64,000 bases of DNA from Limanda limanda (Eukaryota; Chordata; Actinopteri; Pleuronectiformes; Pleuronectidae): contig NW_026870599.1 of the NCBI RefSeq assembly GCF_963576545.1, positions 1-64,000 of the forward strand, read 5' to 3'. Made by a program: the position numbers and the translations under genes. A model generated the notes under the pieces. The model was not told where the DNA came from, made no database searches, and worked only from the letters and a program-made list of their open reading frames with translations. Of the stretch, positions 11,301 through 24,400 are shown in pieces. The first letter of the stretch is position 1, and each line of letters starts with the position of its first letter.

Positions 11301-12744
11301 GGCTCTACCCCCACTAAATGGGGTAGCGCGCATCGATCGGTACCATCCTTGAGCTTCTCCGACTTTCGGAAGGGTTAGGGTTAGGGTTAGGGATGAAAGC
11401 ACATAGGAGAAAGAGATATTCTTGAATAACTTTTTTTGTGAAGGTCGGAGAGACTTGCAAGTAGGCTCTACCCCCACTAAATGGGGTAGCGCGCATCGAT
11501 CGGTACCATCCTTGAGCTTCTCCGACTTTCGGAAGGGTTAGGGTTAGGGTTAGGGATGAAAGCACATAGGAGAAAGAGATATTCTTGAATAACTTTTTTT
11601 GTGAAGGTCGGAGAGACTTGCAAGTAGGCTCTACCCCCACTAAATGGGGTAGCGCGCATCGATCGGTACCATCCTTGAGCTTCTCCGACTTTCGGAAGGG
11701 TTAGGGTTAGGGTTAGGGATGAAAGCACATAGGAGAAAGAGATATTCTTGAATAACTTTTTTTGTGAAGGTCGGAGAGACTTGCAAGTAGGCTCTACCCC
11801 CACTAAATGGGGTAGCGCGCATCGATCGGTACCATCTTTGAGCTTCTCCGACTTTTGGAAGGGTTAGGGTTAGGGTTAGGGATGAAAGCACATAGGAGAA
11901 AGAGATATTCTTGAATAACTTTTTTTGTGAAGGTCGGAGAGACTTGGAAAGTGGTTGCATCTGGACTAATTTGGGTCCTGCGGATCGATTGGTACCATCC
12001 CCGAGCTTGTACGACCTTCGGAAGAGGTCGACCGACGAAATTCCCCCAAATCTGAGGAGATATTCTTGAATAACTTTTTTTGTGAAGGTCGGAGAGACTT
12101 GCAAGTAGGCTCTACCCCCACTAAATGGGGTAGCGCGCATCGATCGGTACCATCCTTGAGCTTCTCCGACTTTCGGAAGGGTTAGGGTTAGGGTTAGGGA
12201 TGAAAGCACATAGGAGAAAGAGATATTCTTGAATAACGTTTTTTGTGAAGGTCGGAGAGACTTGCAAGTAGGCTCTACCCCCACTAAATGGGGTAGCGCG
12301 CATCGATCGGTACCATCCTTGAGCTTCTCCGACTTTCGGAAGGGTTAGGGTTAGGGTTAGGGATGAAAGCACATAGGAGAAAGAGATATTCTTGAATAAC
12401 TTTTTTTGTGAAGGTCGGAGAGACTTGGAAAGTGGTTGCATCTGGACTAATTTGGGTCCTGCGGATCGATTGGTACCATCCCCGAGCTTGTACGACCTTC
12501 GGAAGAGGTCGACCGACGAAATTCCCCGAAATCTGAGGAGATATTCTTGAATAACCTTTTTTGTGAAGGTCGGAGAGACTTGCAAGTAGGCTCTACCCCC
12601 ACTAAATGGGGTAGCGCGCATCGATCGGTACAATCCTTGAGCTTCTCCGACTTTCGGAAGGGTTAGGGTTAGGGTTAGGGATGAAAGCACATAGGAGAAA
12701 GAGATATTCTTGAATAACTTTTTTTGTGAAGGTCGGAGAGACTT

Positions 12745-15700
12745 GCAAGTAGGCTCTACCCCCACTAAATGGGGTAGCGCGCATCGATCGGTACCATCCT
12801 TGAGCTTCTCCGACTTTCGGAAGGGTTAGGGTTAGGGTTAGGGATGAAAGCACATAGGAGAAAGAGATATTCTTGAATAACTTTTTTTGTGAAGGTCGGA
12901 GAGACTTGCAAGTAGGCTCTACCCCCACTAAATGGGGTAGCGCGCATCGATCGGTACCATCCTTGAGCTTCTCCGACTTTCGGAAGGGTTAGGGTTAGGG
13001 TTAGGGATGAAAGCACATAGGAGAAAGAGATATTCTTGAATAACTTTTTTTGTGAAGGTCGGAGAGACTTGGAAAGTGGTTGCATCTGGACTAATTTGGG
13101 TCCTGCGGATCGATTGGTACCATCCCCGAGCTTGTACGACCTTCGGAAGAGGTCGACCGACGAAATTCCCCCAAATCTGAGGAGATATTCTTGAATAACT
13201 TTTTTTGTGAAGGTCGGAGAGACTTGCAAGTAGGCTCTACCCCCACTAAATGGGGTTGCGCGCATCGATCGGTACCATCCTTGAGCTTCTCCGACTTTCG
13301 GAAGGGTTAGGGTTAGGGTTAGGGATGAAAGCACATAGGAGAAAGAGATATTCTTGAATAACTTTTTTTTTGAAGGTCGGAGAGACTTGCAAGTAGGCTC
13401 TACCCCCACTAAATGGGGTAGCGCGCATCGATCGGTACCATCCTTGAGCTTCTCCGACTTTCGGAAGGGTTAGGGTTAGGGTTAGGGATGAAAGCACATA
13501 GGAGAAAGAGATATTCTTGAATAACTTTTTTTGTGAAGGTCGGAGAGACTTGGAAAGTGGTTGCATCTGAACTAATTTGGGTCCTGCGGATCGATTGGTA
13601 CCATCCCCGAGCTTGTACGACCTTCGGAAGAGGTCGACCGACGAAATTCCCCCAAATCTGAGGAGATATTCTTGAATAACTTTTTTTGTGAAGGTCGGAG
13701 AGACTTGCAAGTAGGCTCTACCCCCACTAAATGGGGTAGCGCGCATCGATCGGTACCATCCTTGAGCTTCTCCGACTTTCGGAAGGGTTAGGGTTAGGGT
13801 TAGGGATGAAAGCACATAGGAGAAAGAGATATTCTTGAATAACTTTTTTTGTGAAGGTCGGAGAGACTTGCAAGTAGGCTCTACCCCCACTAAATGGGGT
13901 AGCGCGCATCGATCGGTACCATCTTTGAGCTTCTCCGACTTTTGGAAGGGTTAGGGTTAGGGTTAGGGATGAAAGCACATAGGAGAAAGAGATATTCTTG
14001 AATAACTTTTTTTGTGAAGGTCGGAGAGACTTGGAAAGTGGTTGCATCTGGACTAATTTGGGTCCTGCGGATCGATTGGTACCATCCCCGAGCTTGTACG
14101 ACCTTCGGAAGAGGTCGACCGACGAAATTCCCCCAAATCTGAGGAGATATTCTTGAATAACTTTTTTTGTGAAGGTCGGAGAGACTTGCAAGTAGGCTCT
14201 ACCCCCACTAAATGGGGTAGCGCGCATCGATCGGTACCATCCTTGAGCTTCTCCGACTTTCGGAAGGGTTAGGGTTAGGGTTAGGGATGAAAGCACATAG
14301 GAGAAAGAGATATTCTTGAATAACTTTTTTTGTGAAGGTCGGAGAGACTTGCAAGTAGGCTCTACCCCCACTAAATGGGGTAGCGCGCATCGATCGGTAC
14401 CATCCTTGAGCTTCTCCGACTTTCGGAAGGGTTAGGGTTAGGGTTAGGGATGAAAGCACATAGGAGAAAGAGATATTCTTGAATAACTTTTTTTGTGAAG
14501 GTCGGAGAGACTTGCAAGTAGGCTCTACCCCCACTAAATGGGGTAGCGCGCATCGATCGGTACCATCCTTGAGCTTCTCCGACTTTCGGAAGGGTTAGGG
14601 TTAGGGTTAGGGATGAAAGCACATAGGAGAAAGAGATATTCTTGAATAACTTTTTTTGTGAAGGTCGGAGAGACTTGGAAAGTGGTTGCATCTGGACTAA
14701 TTTGGGTCCTGCGGATCGATTGGTACCATCCCCGAGCTTGTACGACCTTCGGAAGAGGTCGACCGACGAAATTCCCCCAAATCTGAGGAGATATTCTTGA
14801 ATAACTTTTTTTGTGAAGGTCGGAGAGACTTGCAAGTAGGCTCTACCCCCACTAAATGGGGTTGCGCGCATCGATCGGTACCATCCTTGAGCTTCTCCGA
14901 CTTTCGGAAGGGTTAGGGTTAGGGTTAGGGATGAAAGCACATAGGAGAAAGAGATATTCTTGAATAACTTTTTTTGTGAAGGTCGGAGAGACTTGCAAGT
15001 AGGCTCTACCCCCACTAAATGGGGTAGCGCGCATCGATCGGTACCATCCTTGAGCTTCTCCGACTTTCGGAAGGGTTAGGGTTAGGGTTAGGGATGAAAG
15101 CACATAGGAGAAAGAGATATTCTTGAATAACTTTTTTTGTGAAGGTCGGAGAGACTTGGAAAGTGGTTGCATCTGGACTAATTTGGGTCCTGCGGATCGA
15201 TTGGTACCATCCCCGAGCTTGTACGACCTTCGGAAGAGGTCGACCGACGAAATTCCCCCAAATCTGAGGAGATATTCTTGAATAACTTTTTTTGTGAAGG
15301 TCGGAGAGACTTGCAAGTAGGCTCTACCCCCACTAAATGGGGTTGCGCGCATCGATCGGTACCATCCTTGAGCTTCTCCGACTTTCGGAAGGGTTAGGGT
15401 TAGGGTTAGGGATGAAAGCACATAGGAGAAAGAGATATTCTTGAATAACTTTTTTTTTGAAGGTCGGAGAGACTTGCAAGTAGGCTCTACCCCCACTAAA
15501 TGGGGTAGCGCGCATCGATCGGTACCATCCTTGAGCTTCTCCGACTTTCGGAAGGGTTAGGGTTAGGGTTAGGGATGAAAGCACATAGGAGAAAGAGATA
15601 TTCTTGAATAACTTTTTTTGTGAAGGTCGGAGAGACTTGGAAAGTGGTTGCATCTGAACTAATTTGGGTCCTGCGGATCGATTGGTACCATCCCCGAGCT

Positions 15701-16620
15701 TGTACGACCTTCGGAAGAGGTCGACCGACGAAATTCCCCCAAATCTGAGGAGATATTCTTGAATAACTTTTTTTGTGAAGGTCGGAGAGACTTGCAAGTA
15801 GGCTCTACCCCCACTAAATGGGGTAGCGCGCATCGATCGGTACCATCCTTGAGCTTCTCCGACTTTCGGAAGGGTTAGGGTTAGGGTTAGGGATGAAAGC
15901 ACATAGGAGAAAGAGATATTCTTGAATAACGTTTTTTGTGAAGGTCGGAGAGACTTGCAAGTAGGCTCTACCCCCACTAAATGGGGTAGCGCGCATCGAT
16001 CGGTACCATCTTTGAGCTTCTCCGACTTTTGGAAGGGTTAGGGTTAGGGTTAGGGATGAAAGCACATAGGAGAAAGAGATATTCTTGAATAACTTTTTTT
16101 GTGAAGGTCGGAGAGACTTGGAAAGTGGTTGCATCTGGACTAATTTGGGTCCTGCGGATCGATTGGTACCATCCCCGAGCTTGTACGACCTTCGGAAGAG
16201 GTCGACCGACGAAATTCCCCCAAATCTGAGGAGATATTCTTGAATAACTTTTTTTGTGAAGGTCGGAGAGACTTGCAAGTAGGCTCTACCCCCACTAAAT
16301 GGGGTAGCGCGCATCGATCGGTACCATCCTTGAGCTTCTCCGACTTTCGGAAGGGTTAGGGTTAGGGTTAGGGATGAAAGCACATAGGAGAAAGAGATAT
16401 TCTTGAATAACTTTTTTTGTGAAGGTCGGAGAGACTTGCAAGTAGGCTCTACCCCCACTAAATGGGGTAGCGCGCATCGATCGGTACCATCCTTGAGCTT
16501 CTCCGACTTTCGGAAGGGTTAGGGTTAGGGTTAGGGATGAAAGCACATAGGAGAAAGAGATATTCTTGAATAACTTTTTTTGTGAAGGTCGGAGAGACTT
16601 GCAAGTAGGCTCTACCCCCA
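12745..16620 (+). repeat. Duplicated ~1.8 kb segment at an offset of 2,087 bp
   Basis: About 12.8-14.5 kb matches 14.9-16.6 kb at an offset of 2,087 bp (nine A plus four B). The B units at 13552 and 15639 share a rare CATCTGAACT change, and the A pairs at 13226/13389 and 15313/15476 share GGGGTTGCG and the G-to-T change that extends the T run to nine. One mismatch was noticed: the T run of the unit at 13707 against AACGTTTTTTG in the unit at 15794. Limits are approximate. Confidence 0.75.
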
Positions 16621-17562
16621 CTAAATGGGGTAGCGCACATCGATCGGTACCATCCTTGAGCTTCTCCGACTTTCGGAAGGGTTAGGGTTAGGGTTAGGGA
16701 TGAAAGCACATAGGAGAAAGAGATATTCTTGAATAACTTTTTTTGTGAAGGTCGGAGAGACTTGGAAAGTGGTTGCATCTGGACTAATTTGGGTCCTGCG
16801 GATCGATTGGTACCATCCCCGAGCTTGTACGACCTTCGGAAGAGGTCGACCGACGAAATTCCCCCAAATCTGAGGAGATATTCTTGAATAACTTTTTTTG
16901 TGAAGGTCGGAGAGACTTGCAAGTAGGCTCTACCCCCACTAAATGGGGTAGCGCGCATCGATCGGTACCATCCTTGAGCTTCTCCGACTTTCGGAAGGGT
17001 TAGGGTTAGGGTTAGGGATGAAAGCACATAGGAGAAAGAGATATTCTTGAATAACTTTTTTTGTGAAGGTCGGAGAGACTTGCAAGTAGGCTCTACCCCC
17101 ACTAAATGGGGTAGCGCGCATCGATCGGTACCATCCTTGAGCTTCTCCGACTTTCGGAAGGGTTAGGGTTAGGGTTAGGGATGAAAGCACATAGGAGAAA
17201 GAGATATTCTTGAATAACTTTTTTTGTGAAGGTCGGAGAGACTTGCAAGTAGGCTCTACCCCCACTAAATGGGGTAGCGCGCATCGATCGGTACCATCCT
17301 TGAGCTTCTCCGACTTTCGGAAGGGTTAGGGTTAGGGTTAGGGATGAAAGCACATAGGAGAAAGAGATATTCTTGAATAACTTTTTTTGTGAAGGTCGGA
17401 GAGACTTGGAAAGTGGTTGCATCTGGACTAATTTGGGTCCTGCGGATCGATTGGTACCATCCCCGAGCTTGTACGACCTTCGAAAGAGGTCGACCGACGA
17501 AATTCCCCCAAATCTGAGGAGATATTCTTGAATAACTTTTTTTGTGAAGGTCGGAGAGACTT

Positions 17563-18371
17563 GCAAGTAGGCTCTACCCCCACTAAATGGGGTTGCGCGC
17601 ATCGATCGGTACCATCCTTGAGCTTCTCCGACTTTCGGAAGGGTTAGGGTTAGGGTTAGGGATGAAAGCACATAGGAGAAAGAGATATTCTTGAATAACT
17701 TTTTTTGTGAAGGTCGGAGAGACTTGCAAGTAGGCTCTACCCCCACTAAATGGGGTAGCGCGCATCGATCGGTACTATCCTTGAGCTTCTCCGACTTTCG
17801 GAAGGGTTAGGGTTAGGGTTAGGGATGAAAGCACATAGGAGAAAGAGATATTCTTGAATAACTTTTTTTGTGAAGGTCGGAGAGACTTGCAAGTAGGCTC
17901 TACCCCCACTAAATGGGGTAGCGCGCATCGATCGGTACCATCCTTGAGCTTCTCCGACTTTCGGAAGGGTTAGGGTTAGGGTTAGGGATGAAAGCACATA
18001 GGAGAAAGAGATATTCTTGAATAACGTTTTTTGTGAAGGTCGGAGAGACTTGCAAGTAGGCTCTACCCCCACTAAATGGGGTAGCACGCATCGATCGGTA
18101 CCATCCTTGAGCTTCTCCGACTTTCGGAAGGGTTAGGGTTAGGGTTAGGGATGAAAGCACATAGGAGAAAGAGATATTCTTGAATAACTTTTTTTGTGAA
18201 GGTCGGAGAGACTTGCAAGTAGGCTCTACCCCCACTAAATGGGGTAGCGCGCATCGATCGGTACCATCCTTGAGCTTCTCCGACTTTCGGAAGGGTTAGG
18301 GTTAGGGATGAAAGCACATAGGAGAAAGAGATATTCTTGAATAACTTTTTTTGTGAAGGTCGGAGAGACTT
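17563..18371 (+). repeat. Run of five A monomers without B
   Basis: Five consecutive A units between the B units at 17408 and 18372. The last (18215-18371) is a 157 bp short-tract unit with two TTAGGG repeats. One unit carries GGTACTATCC, which destroys the GGTACC site. Confidence 0.92.
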
Positions 18372-19496
18372 GGAAAGTGGTTGCATCTGGACTAATTTGG
18401 GTCCTGCGGATCGATTGGTACCATCCCCGAGCTTGTACGACCTTCGGAAGAGGTCGACCGACGAAATTCCCCCAAATCTGAGGAGATATTCTTGAATAAC
18501 TTTTTTTGTGAAGGTCGGAGAGACTTGCAAGTAGGCTCTACCCCCACTAAATGGGGTTGCGCGCATCGATCGGTACCATCCTTGAGCTTCTCCGACTTTC
18601 GGAAGGGTTAGGGTTAGGGTTAGGGATGAAAGCACATAGGAGAAAGAGATATTCTTGAATAACTTTTTTTTTGAAGGTCGGAGAGACTTGCAAGTAGGCT
18701 CTACCCCCACTAAATGGGGTAGCGCGCATCGATCGGTACCATCTTTGAGCTTCTCCGACTTTCGGAAGGGTTAGGGTTAGGGTTAGGGATGAAAGCACAT
18801 AGGAGAAAGAGATATTCTTGAATAACTTTTTTTGTGAAGGTCGGAGAGACTTGGAAAGTGGTTGCATCTGGACTAATTTGGGTCCTGCGGATCGATTGGT
18901 ACCATCCCCGAGCTTGTACGACCTTCGGAAGAGGTCGACCGACGAAATTCCCCCAAATCTGAGGAGATATTCTTGAATAACTTTTTTTGTGAAGGTCGGA
19001 GAGACTTGCAAGTAGGCTCTACCCCCACTAAATGGGGTAGCGCGCATCGATCGGTACCATCCTTGAGCTTCTCCGACTTTCGGAAGGGTTAGGGTTAGGG
19101 TTAGGGATGAAAGCACATAGGAGAAAGAGATATTCTTGAATAACTTTTTTTGTGAAGGTCGGAGAGACTTGCAAGTAGGCTCTACCCCCACTAAATGGGG
19201 TAGCGCGCATCGATCGGTACCATCCTTGAGCTTCTCCGACTTTCGGAAGGGTTAGGGTTAGGGTTAGGGATGAAAGCACATAGGAGAAAGAGATATTCTT
19301 GAATAACTTTTTTTGTGAAGGTCGGAGAGACTTGCAAGTAGGCTCTACCCCCACTAAATGGGGTAGCGCGCATCGATCGGTACCATCTTTGAGCTTCTCC
19401 GACTTTTGGAAGGGTTAGGGTTAGGGTTAGGGATGAAAGCACATAGGAGAAAGAGATATTCTTGAATAACTTTTTTTGTGAAGGTCGGAGAGACTT

Positions 19497-21420
19497 GAAA
19501 AGTGGTTGCATCTGGACTAATTTGGGTCCTGCAGATCGATTGGTACCATCCCCGAGCTTGTACGACCTTCGGAAGAGGTCGACCGACGAAATTCCCCCAA
19601 ATCTGAGGAGATATTCTTGAATAACTTTTTTTGTGAAGGTCGGAGAGACTTGCAAGTAGGCTCTACCCCCACTAAATGGGGTAGCGCGCATCGATCGGTA
19701 CCATCCTTGAGCTTCTCCGACTTTCGGAAGGGTTAGGGTTAGGGTTAGGGATGAAAGCACATAGGAGAAAGAGATATTCTTGAATAACTTTTTTTGTGAA
19801 GGTCGGAGAGACTTGCAAGTAGGCTCTACCACCACTAAATGGGGTAGCGCACATCGATCGGTACCATCCTTGAGCTTCTCCGACTTTCGGAAGGGTTAGG
19901 GTTAGGGTTAGGGATGAAAGCACATAGGAGAAAGAGATATTCTTGAATCACTTTTTTTGTGAAGGTCGGAGAGACTTGCAAGTAGGCTCTACCCCCACTA
20001 AATGGGGTAGCGCACATCGATCGGTACCATCCTTGAGCTTCTCCGACTTTCGGAAGGGTTAGGGTTAGGGTTAGGGATGAAAGCACATAGGAGAAAGAGA
20101 TATTCTTGAATAACTTTTTTTGTGAAGGTCGGAGAGACTTGGAAAGTGGTTGCATCTGGACTAATTTGGGTCCTGCGGATCGATTGGTACCATCCCCGAG
20201 CTTGTACGACCTTCGGAAGAGGTCGACCGACGAAATTCCCCCAAATCTGAGGAGATATTCTTGAATAACTTTTTTTGTGAAGGTCGGAGAGACTTGCAAG
20301 TAGGCTCTACCCCCACTAAATGGGGTAGCGCGCATCGATCGGTACCATCCTTGAGCTTCTCCGACTTTCGGAAGGGTTAGGGTTAGGGTTAGGGATGAAA
20401 GCACATAGGAGAAAGAGATATTCTTGAATAACTTTTTTTGTGAAGGTCGGAGAGACTTGCAAGTAGGCTCTACCCCCACTAAATGGGGTAGCGCGCATCG
20501 ATCGGTACCATCCTTGAGCTTCTCCGACTTTCGGAAGGGTTAGGGTTAGGGTTAGGGATGAAAGCACATAGGAGAAAGAGATATTCTTGAATAACTTTTT
20601 TTGTGAAGGTCGGAGAGACTTGGAAAGTGGTTGCATCTGGACTAATTTGGGTCCTGCAGATCGATTGGTACCATCCCCGAGCTTGTACGACCTTCGGAAG
20701 AGGTCGACCGACGAAATTCCCCCAAATCTGAGGAGATATTCTTGAATAACTTTTTTTGTGAAGGTCGGAGAGACTTGCAAGTAGGCTCTACCCCCACTAA
20801 ATGGGGTAGCGCGCATCGATCGGTACCATCCTTGAGCTTCTCCGACTTTCGGAAGGGTTAGGGTTAGGGTTAGGGATGAAAGCACATAGGAGAAAGAGAT
20901 ATTCTTGAATAACGTTTTTTGTGAAGGTCGGAGAGACTTGCAAGTAGGCTCTACCCCCACTAAATGGGGTAGCGCGCATCGATCGGTACCATCCTTGAGC
21001 TTCTCCGACTTTCGGAAGGGTTAGGGTTAGGGTTAGGGATGAAAGCACATAGGAGAAAGAGATATTCTTGAATAACTTTTTTTGTGAAGGTCGGAGAGAC
21101 TTGGAAAGTGGTTGCATCTGGACTAATTTGGGTCCTGCGGATCGATTGGTACCATCCCCGAGCTTGTACGACCTTCGGAAGAGGTCGACCGACGAAATTC
21201 CCCCAAATCTGAGGAGATATTCTTGAATAACTTTTTTTGTGAAGGTCGGAGAGACTTGCAAGTAGGCTCTACCCCCACTAAATGGGGTAGCGCGCATCGA
21301 TCGGTACCATCCTTGAGCTTTTCCGACTTTCGTAAGGGTTAGGGTTAGGGCTAGGGATGAAAGCACATAGGAGAAAGAGATATTCTTGAATAACTTTTTT
21401 TGTGAAGGTCGGAGAGACTT
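19497..21420 (+). repeat. Transition zone between left and right subtype blocks
   Basis: The first TGCAGATCG B unit is at 19497, and the first CTAGGG A unit is 21258-21420, which is also a single A between two B units (21103 and 21421). One A here carries CTACCACCAC and its neighbour GAATCACTTTT, both rare. The zone joins the left AAB/AAAB block to the regular AAB run. Confidence 0.75.
21258..21420 (+). repeat. A* subtype (CTAGGG in third telomeric repeat), first of 21
   Basis: A* carries CGTAAGGG in place of CGGAAGGG and a T-to-C change that turns the last hexamer into CTAGGG. All four GGG runs are kept. Units start at 21258, 22538, 24462, 25905, 27517, 28650, 30899, 32342, 33954, 35087, 47648, 48129, 48610, 50053, 52629, 53110, 53591, 55034, 57610, 58091 and 58566. 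Each lies immediately after a B monomer. No A* was seen left of 21 kb or in 36.3-47.6 kb. Confidence 0.92.
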
Positions 21421-24400
21421 GGAAAGTGGTTGCATCTGGACTAATTTGGGTCCTGCAGATCGATTGGTACCATCCCCGAGCTTGTACGACCTTCGGAAGA
21501 GGTCGACCGACGAAATTCCCCCAAATCTGAGGAGATATTCTTGAATAACTTTTTTTGTGAAGGTCGGAGAGACTTGCAAGTAGGCTCTACCCCCACTAAA
21601 TGGGGTAGCGCGCATCGATCGGTACCATCCTTGAGCTTCTCCGACTTTCGGAAGGGTTAGGGTTAGGGTTAGGGATGAAAGCACATAGGAGAAAGAGATA
21701 TTCTTGAATAACGTTTTTTGTGAAGGTCGGAGAGACTTGCAAGTAGGCTCTACCCCCACTAAATGGGGTAGCGCGCATCGATCGGTACCATCCTTGAGCT
21801 TCTCCGACTTTCGGAAGGGTTAGGGTTAGGGTTAGGGATGAAAGCACATAGGAGAAAGAGATATTCTTGAATAACTTTTTTTGTGAAGGTCGGAGAGACT
21901 TGAAAAGTGGTTGCATCTGGACTAATTTGGGTCCTGCAGATCGATTGGTACCATCCCCGAGCTTGTACGACCTTCGGAAGAGGTCGACCGACGAAATTCC
22001 CCCAAATCTGAGGAGATATTCTTGAATAACTTTTTTTGTGAAGGTCGGAGAGACTTGCAAGTAGGCTCTACCCCCACTAAATGGGGTAGCGCGCATCGAT
22101 CGGTACCATCCTTGAGCTTCTCCGACTTTCGGAAGGGTTAGGGTTAGGGTTAGGGATGAAAGCACATAGGAGAAAGAGATATTCTTGAATAACGTTTTTT
22201 GTGAAGGTCGGAGAGACTTGCAAGTAGGCTCTACCCCCACTAAATGGGGTAGCGCGCATCGATCGGTACCATCCTTGAGCTTCTCCGACTTTCGGAAGGG
22301 TTAGGGTTAGGGTTAGGGATGAAAGCACATAGGAGAAAGAGATATTCTTGAATAACTTTTTTTGTGAAGGTCGGAGAGACTTGGAAAGTGGTTGCATCTG
22401 GACTAATTTGGGTCCTGCGGATCGATTGGTACCATCCCCGAGCTTGTACGACCTTCGGAAGAGGTCGACCGACGAAATTCCCCCAAATCTGAGGAGATAT
22501 TCTTGAATAACTTTTTTTGTGAAGGTCGGAGAGACTTGCAAGTAGGCTCTACCCCCACTAAATGGGGTAGCGCGCATCGATCGGTACCATCCTTGAGCTT
22601 TTCCGACTTTCGTAAGGGTTAGGGTTAGGGCTAGGGATGAAAGCACATAGGAGAAAGAGATATTCTTGAATAACTTTTTTTGTGAAGGTCGGAGAGACTT
22701 GCAAGTAGGCTCTACCCCCACTAAATGGGGTAGCGCGCATCGATCGGTACCATCCTTGAGCTTCTCCGACTTTCGGAAGGGTTAGGGTTAGGGTTAGGGA
22801 TGAAAGCACATAGGAGAAAGAGATATTCTTGAATAACTTTTTTTGTGAAGGTCGGAGAGACTTGGAAAGTGGTTGCATCTGGACTAATTTGGGTCCTGCG
22901 GATCGATTGGTACCATCCCCGAGCTTGTACGACCTTCGGAAGAGGTCGACCGACGAAATTCCCCCAAATCTGAGGAGATATTCTTGAATAACTTTTTTTG
23001 TGAAGGTCGGAGAGACTTGCAAGTAGGCTCTACCCCCACTAAATGGGGTAGCGCGCATCGATCGGTACCATCCTTGAGCTTCTCCGACTTTCGGAAGGGT
23101 TAGGGTTAGGGTTAGGGATGAAAGCACATAGGAGAAAGAGATATTCTTGAATAACTTTTTTTGTGAAGGTCGGAGAGACTTGCAAGTAGGCTCTACCCCC
23201 ACTAAATGGGGTAGCGCGCATCGATCGGTACCATCCTTGAGCTTCTCCGACTTTCGGAAGGGTTAGGGTTAGGGTTAGGGATGAAAGCACATAGGAGAAA
23301 GAGATATTCTTGAATAACTTTTTTTGTGAAGGTCGGAGAGACTTGGAAAGTGGTTGCATCTGGACTAATTTGGGTCCTGCAGATCGATTGGTACCATCCC
23401 CGAGCTTGTACGACCTTCGGAAGAGGTCGACCGACGAAATTCCCCCAAATCTGAGGAGATATTCTTGAATAACTTTTTTTGTGAAGGTCGGAGAGACTTG
23501 CAAGTAGGCTCTACCCCCACTAAATGGGGTAGCGCGCATCGATCGGTACCATCCTTGAGCTTCTCCGACTTTCGGAAGGGTTAGGGTTAGGGTTAGGGAT
23601 GAAAGCACATAGGAGAAAGAGATATTCTTGAATAACTTTTTTTGTGAAGGTCGGAGAGACTTGCAAGTAGGCTCTACCCAAACTAAATGGGGTAGCGCGC
23701 ATCGATCGGTACCATCCTTGAGCTTCTCCGACTTTCGGAAGGGTTAGGGTTAGGGTTAGGGATGAAAGCACATAGGAGAAAGAGATATTCTTGAATAACT
23801 TTTTTTGTGAAGGTCGGAGAGACTTGGAAAGTGGTTGCATCTGGACTAATTTGGGTCCTGCAGATCGATTGGTACCATCCCCGAGCTTGTACGACCTTCG
23901 GAAGAGGTCGACCGACGAAATTCCCCCAAATCTGAGGAGATATTCTTGAATAACTTTTTTTGTGAAGGTCGGAGAGACTTGCAAGTAGGCTCTACCCCCA
24001 CTAAATGGGGTAGCGCGCATCGATCGGTACCATCCTTGAGCTTCTCCGACTTTCGGAAGGGTTAGGGTTAGGGTTAGGGATGAAAGCACATAGGAGAAAG
24101 AGATATTCTTGAATAACGTTTTTTGTGAAGGTCGGAGAGACTTGCAAGTAGGCTCTACCCCCACTAAATGGGGTAGCGCGCATCGATCGGTACCATCCTT
24201 GAGCTTCTCCGACTTTCGGAAGGGTTAGGGTTAGGGTTAGGGATGAAAGCACATAGGAGAAAGAGATATTCTTGAATAACTTTTTTTGTGAAGGTCGGAG
24301 AGACTTGGAAAGTGGTTGCATCTGGACTAATTTGGGTCCTGCGGATCGATTGGTACTATCCCCGAGCTTGTACGACCTTCGGAAGAGGTCGACCGACGAA

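Larger units (their letters stand above)
62..19496 (+). repeat. Left block: irregular AAB/AAAB array with its own monomer subtypes
   Basis: B units are spaced mostly by two or three A units, with two runs of four (before 10495 and 11946), one of five and one of one. Seven B units with AACCTTTTTTG (1024, 3268, 4556, 5681, 6800, 9044, 12427) are each followed directly by an A with GGTACAATCC. The TGCAGATCG B subtype and the CTAGGG A subtype that mark the right two thirds were not seen here. This block therefore has its own homogenisation history. Confidence 0.85.
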
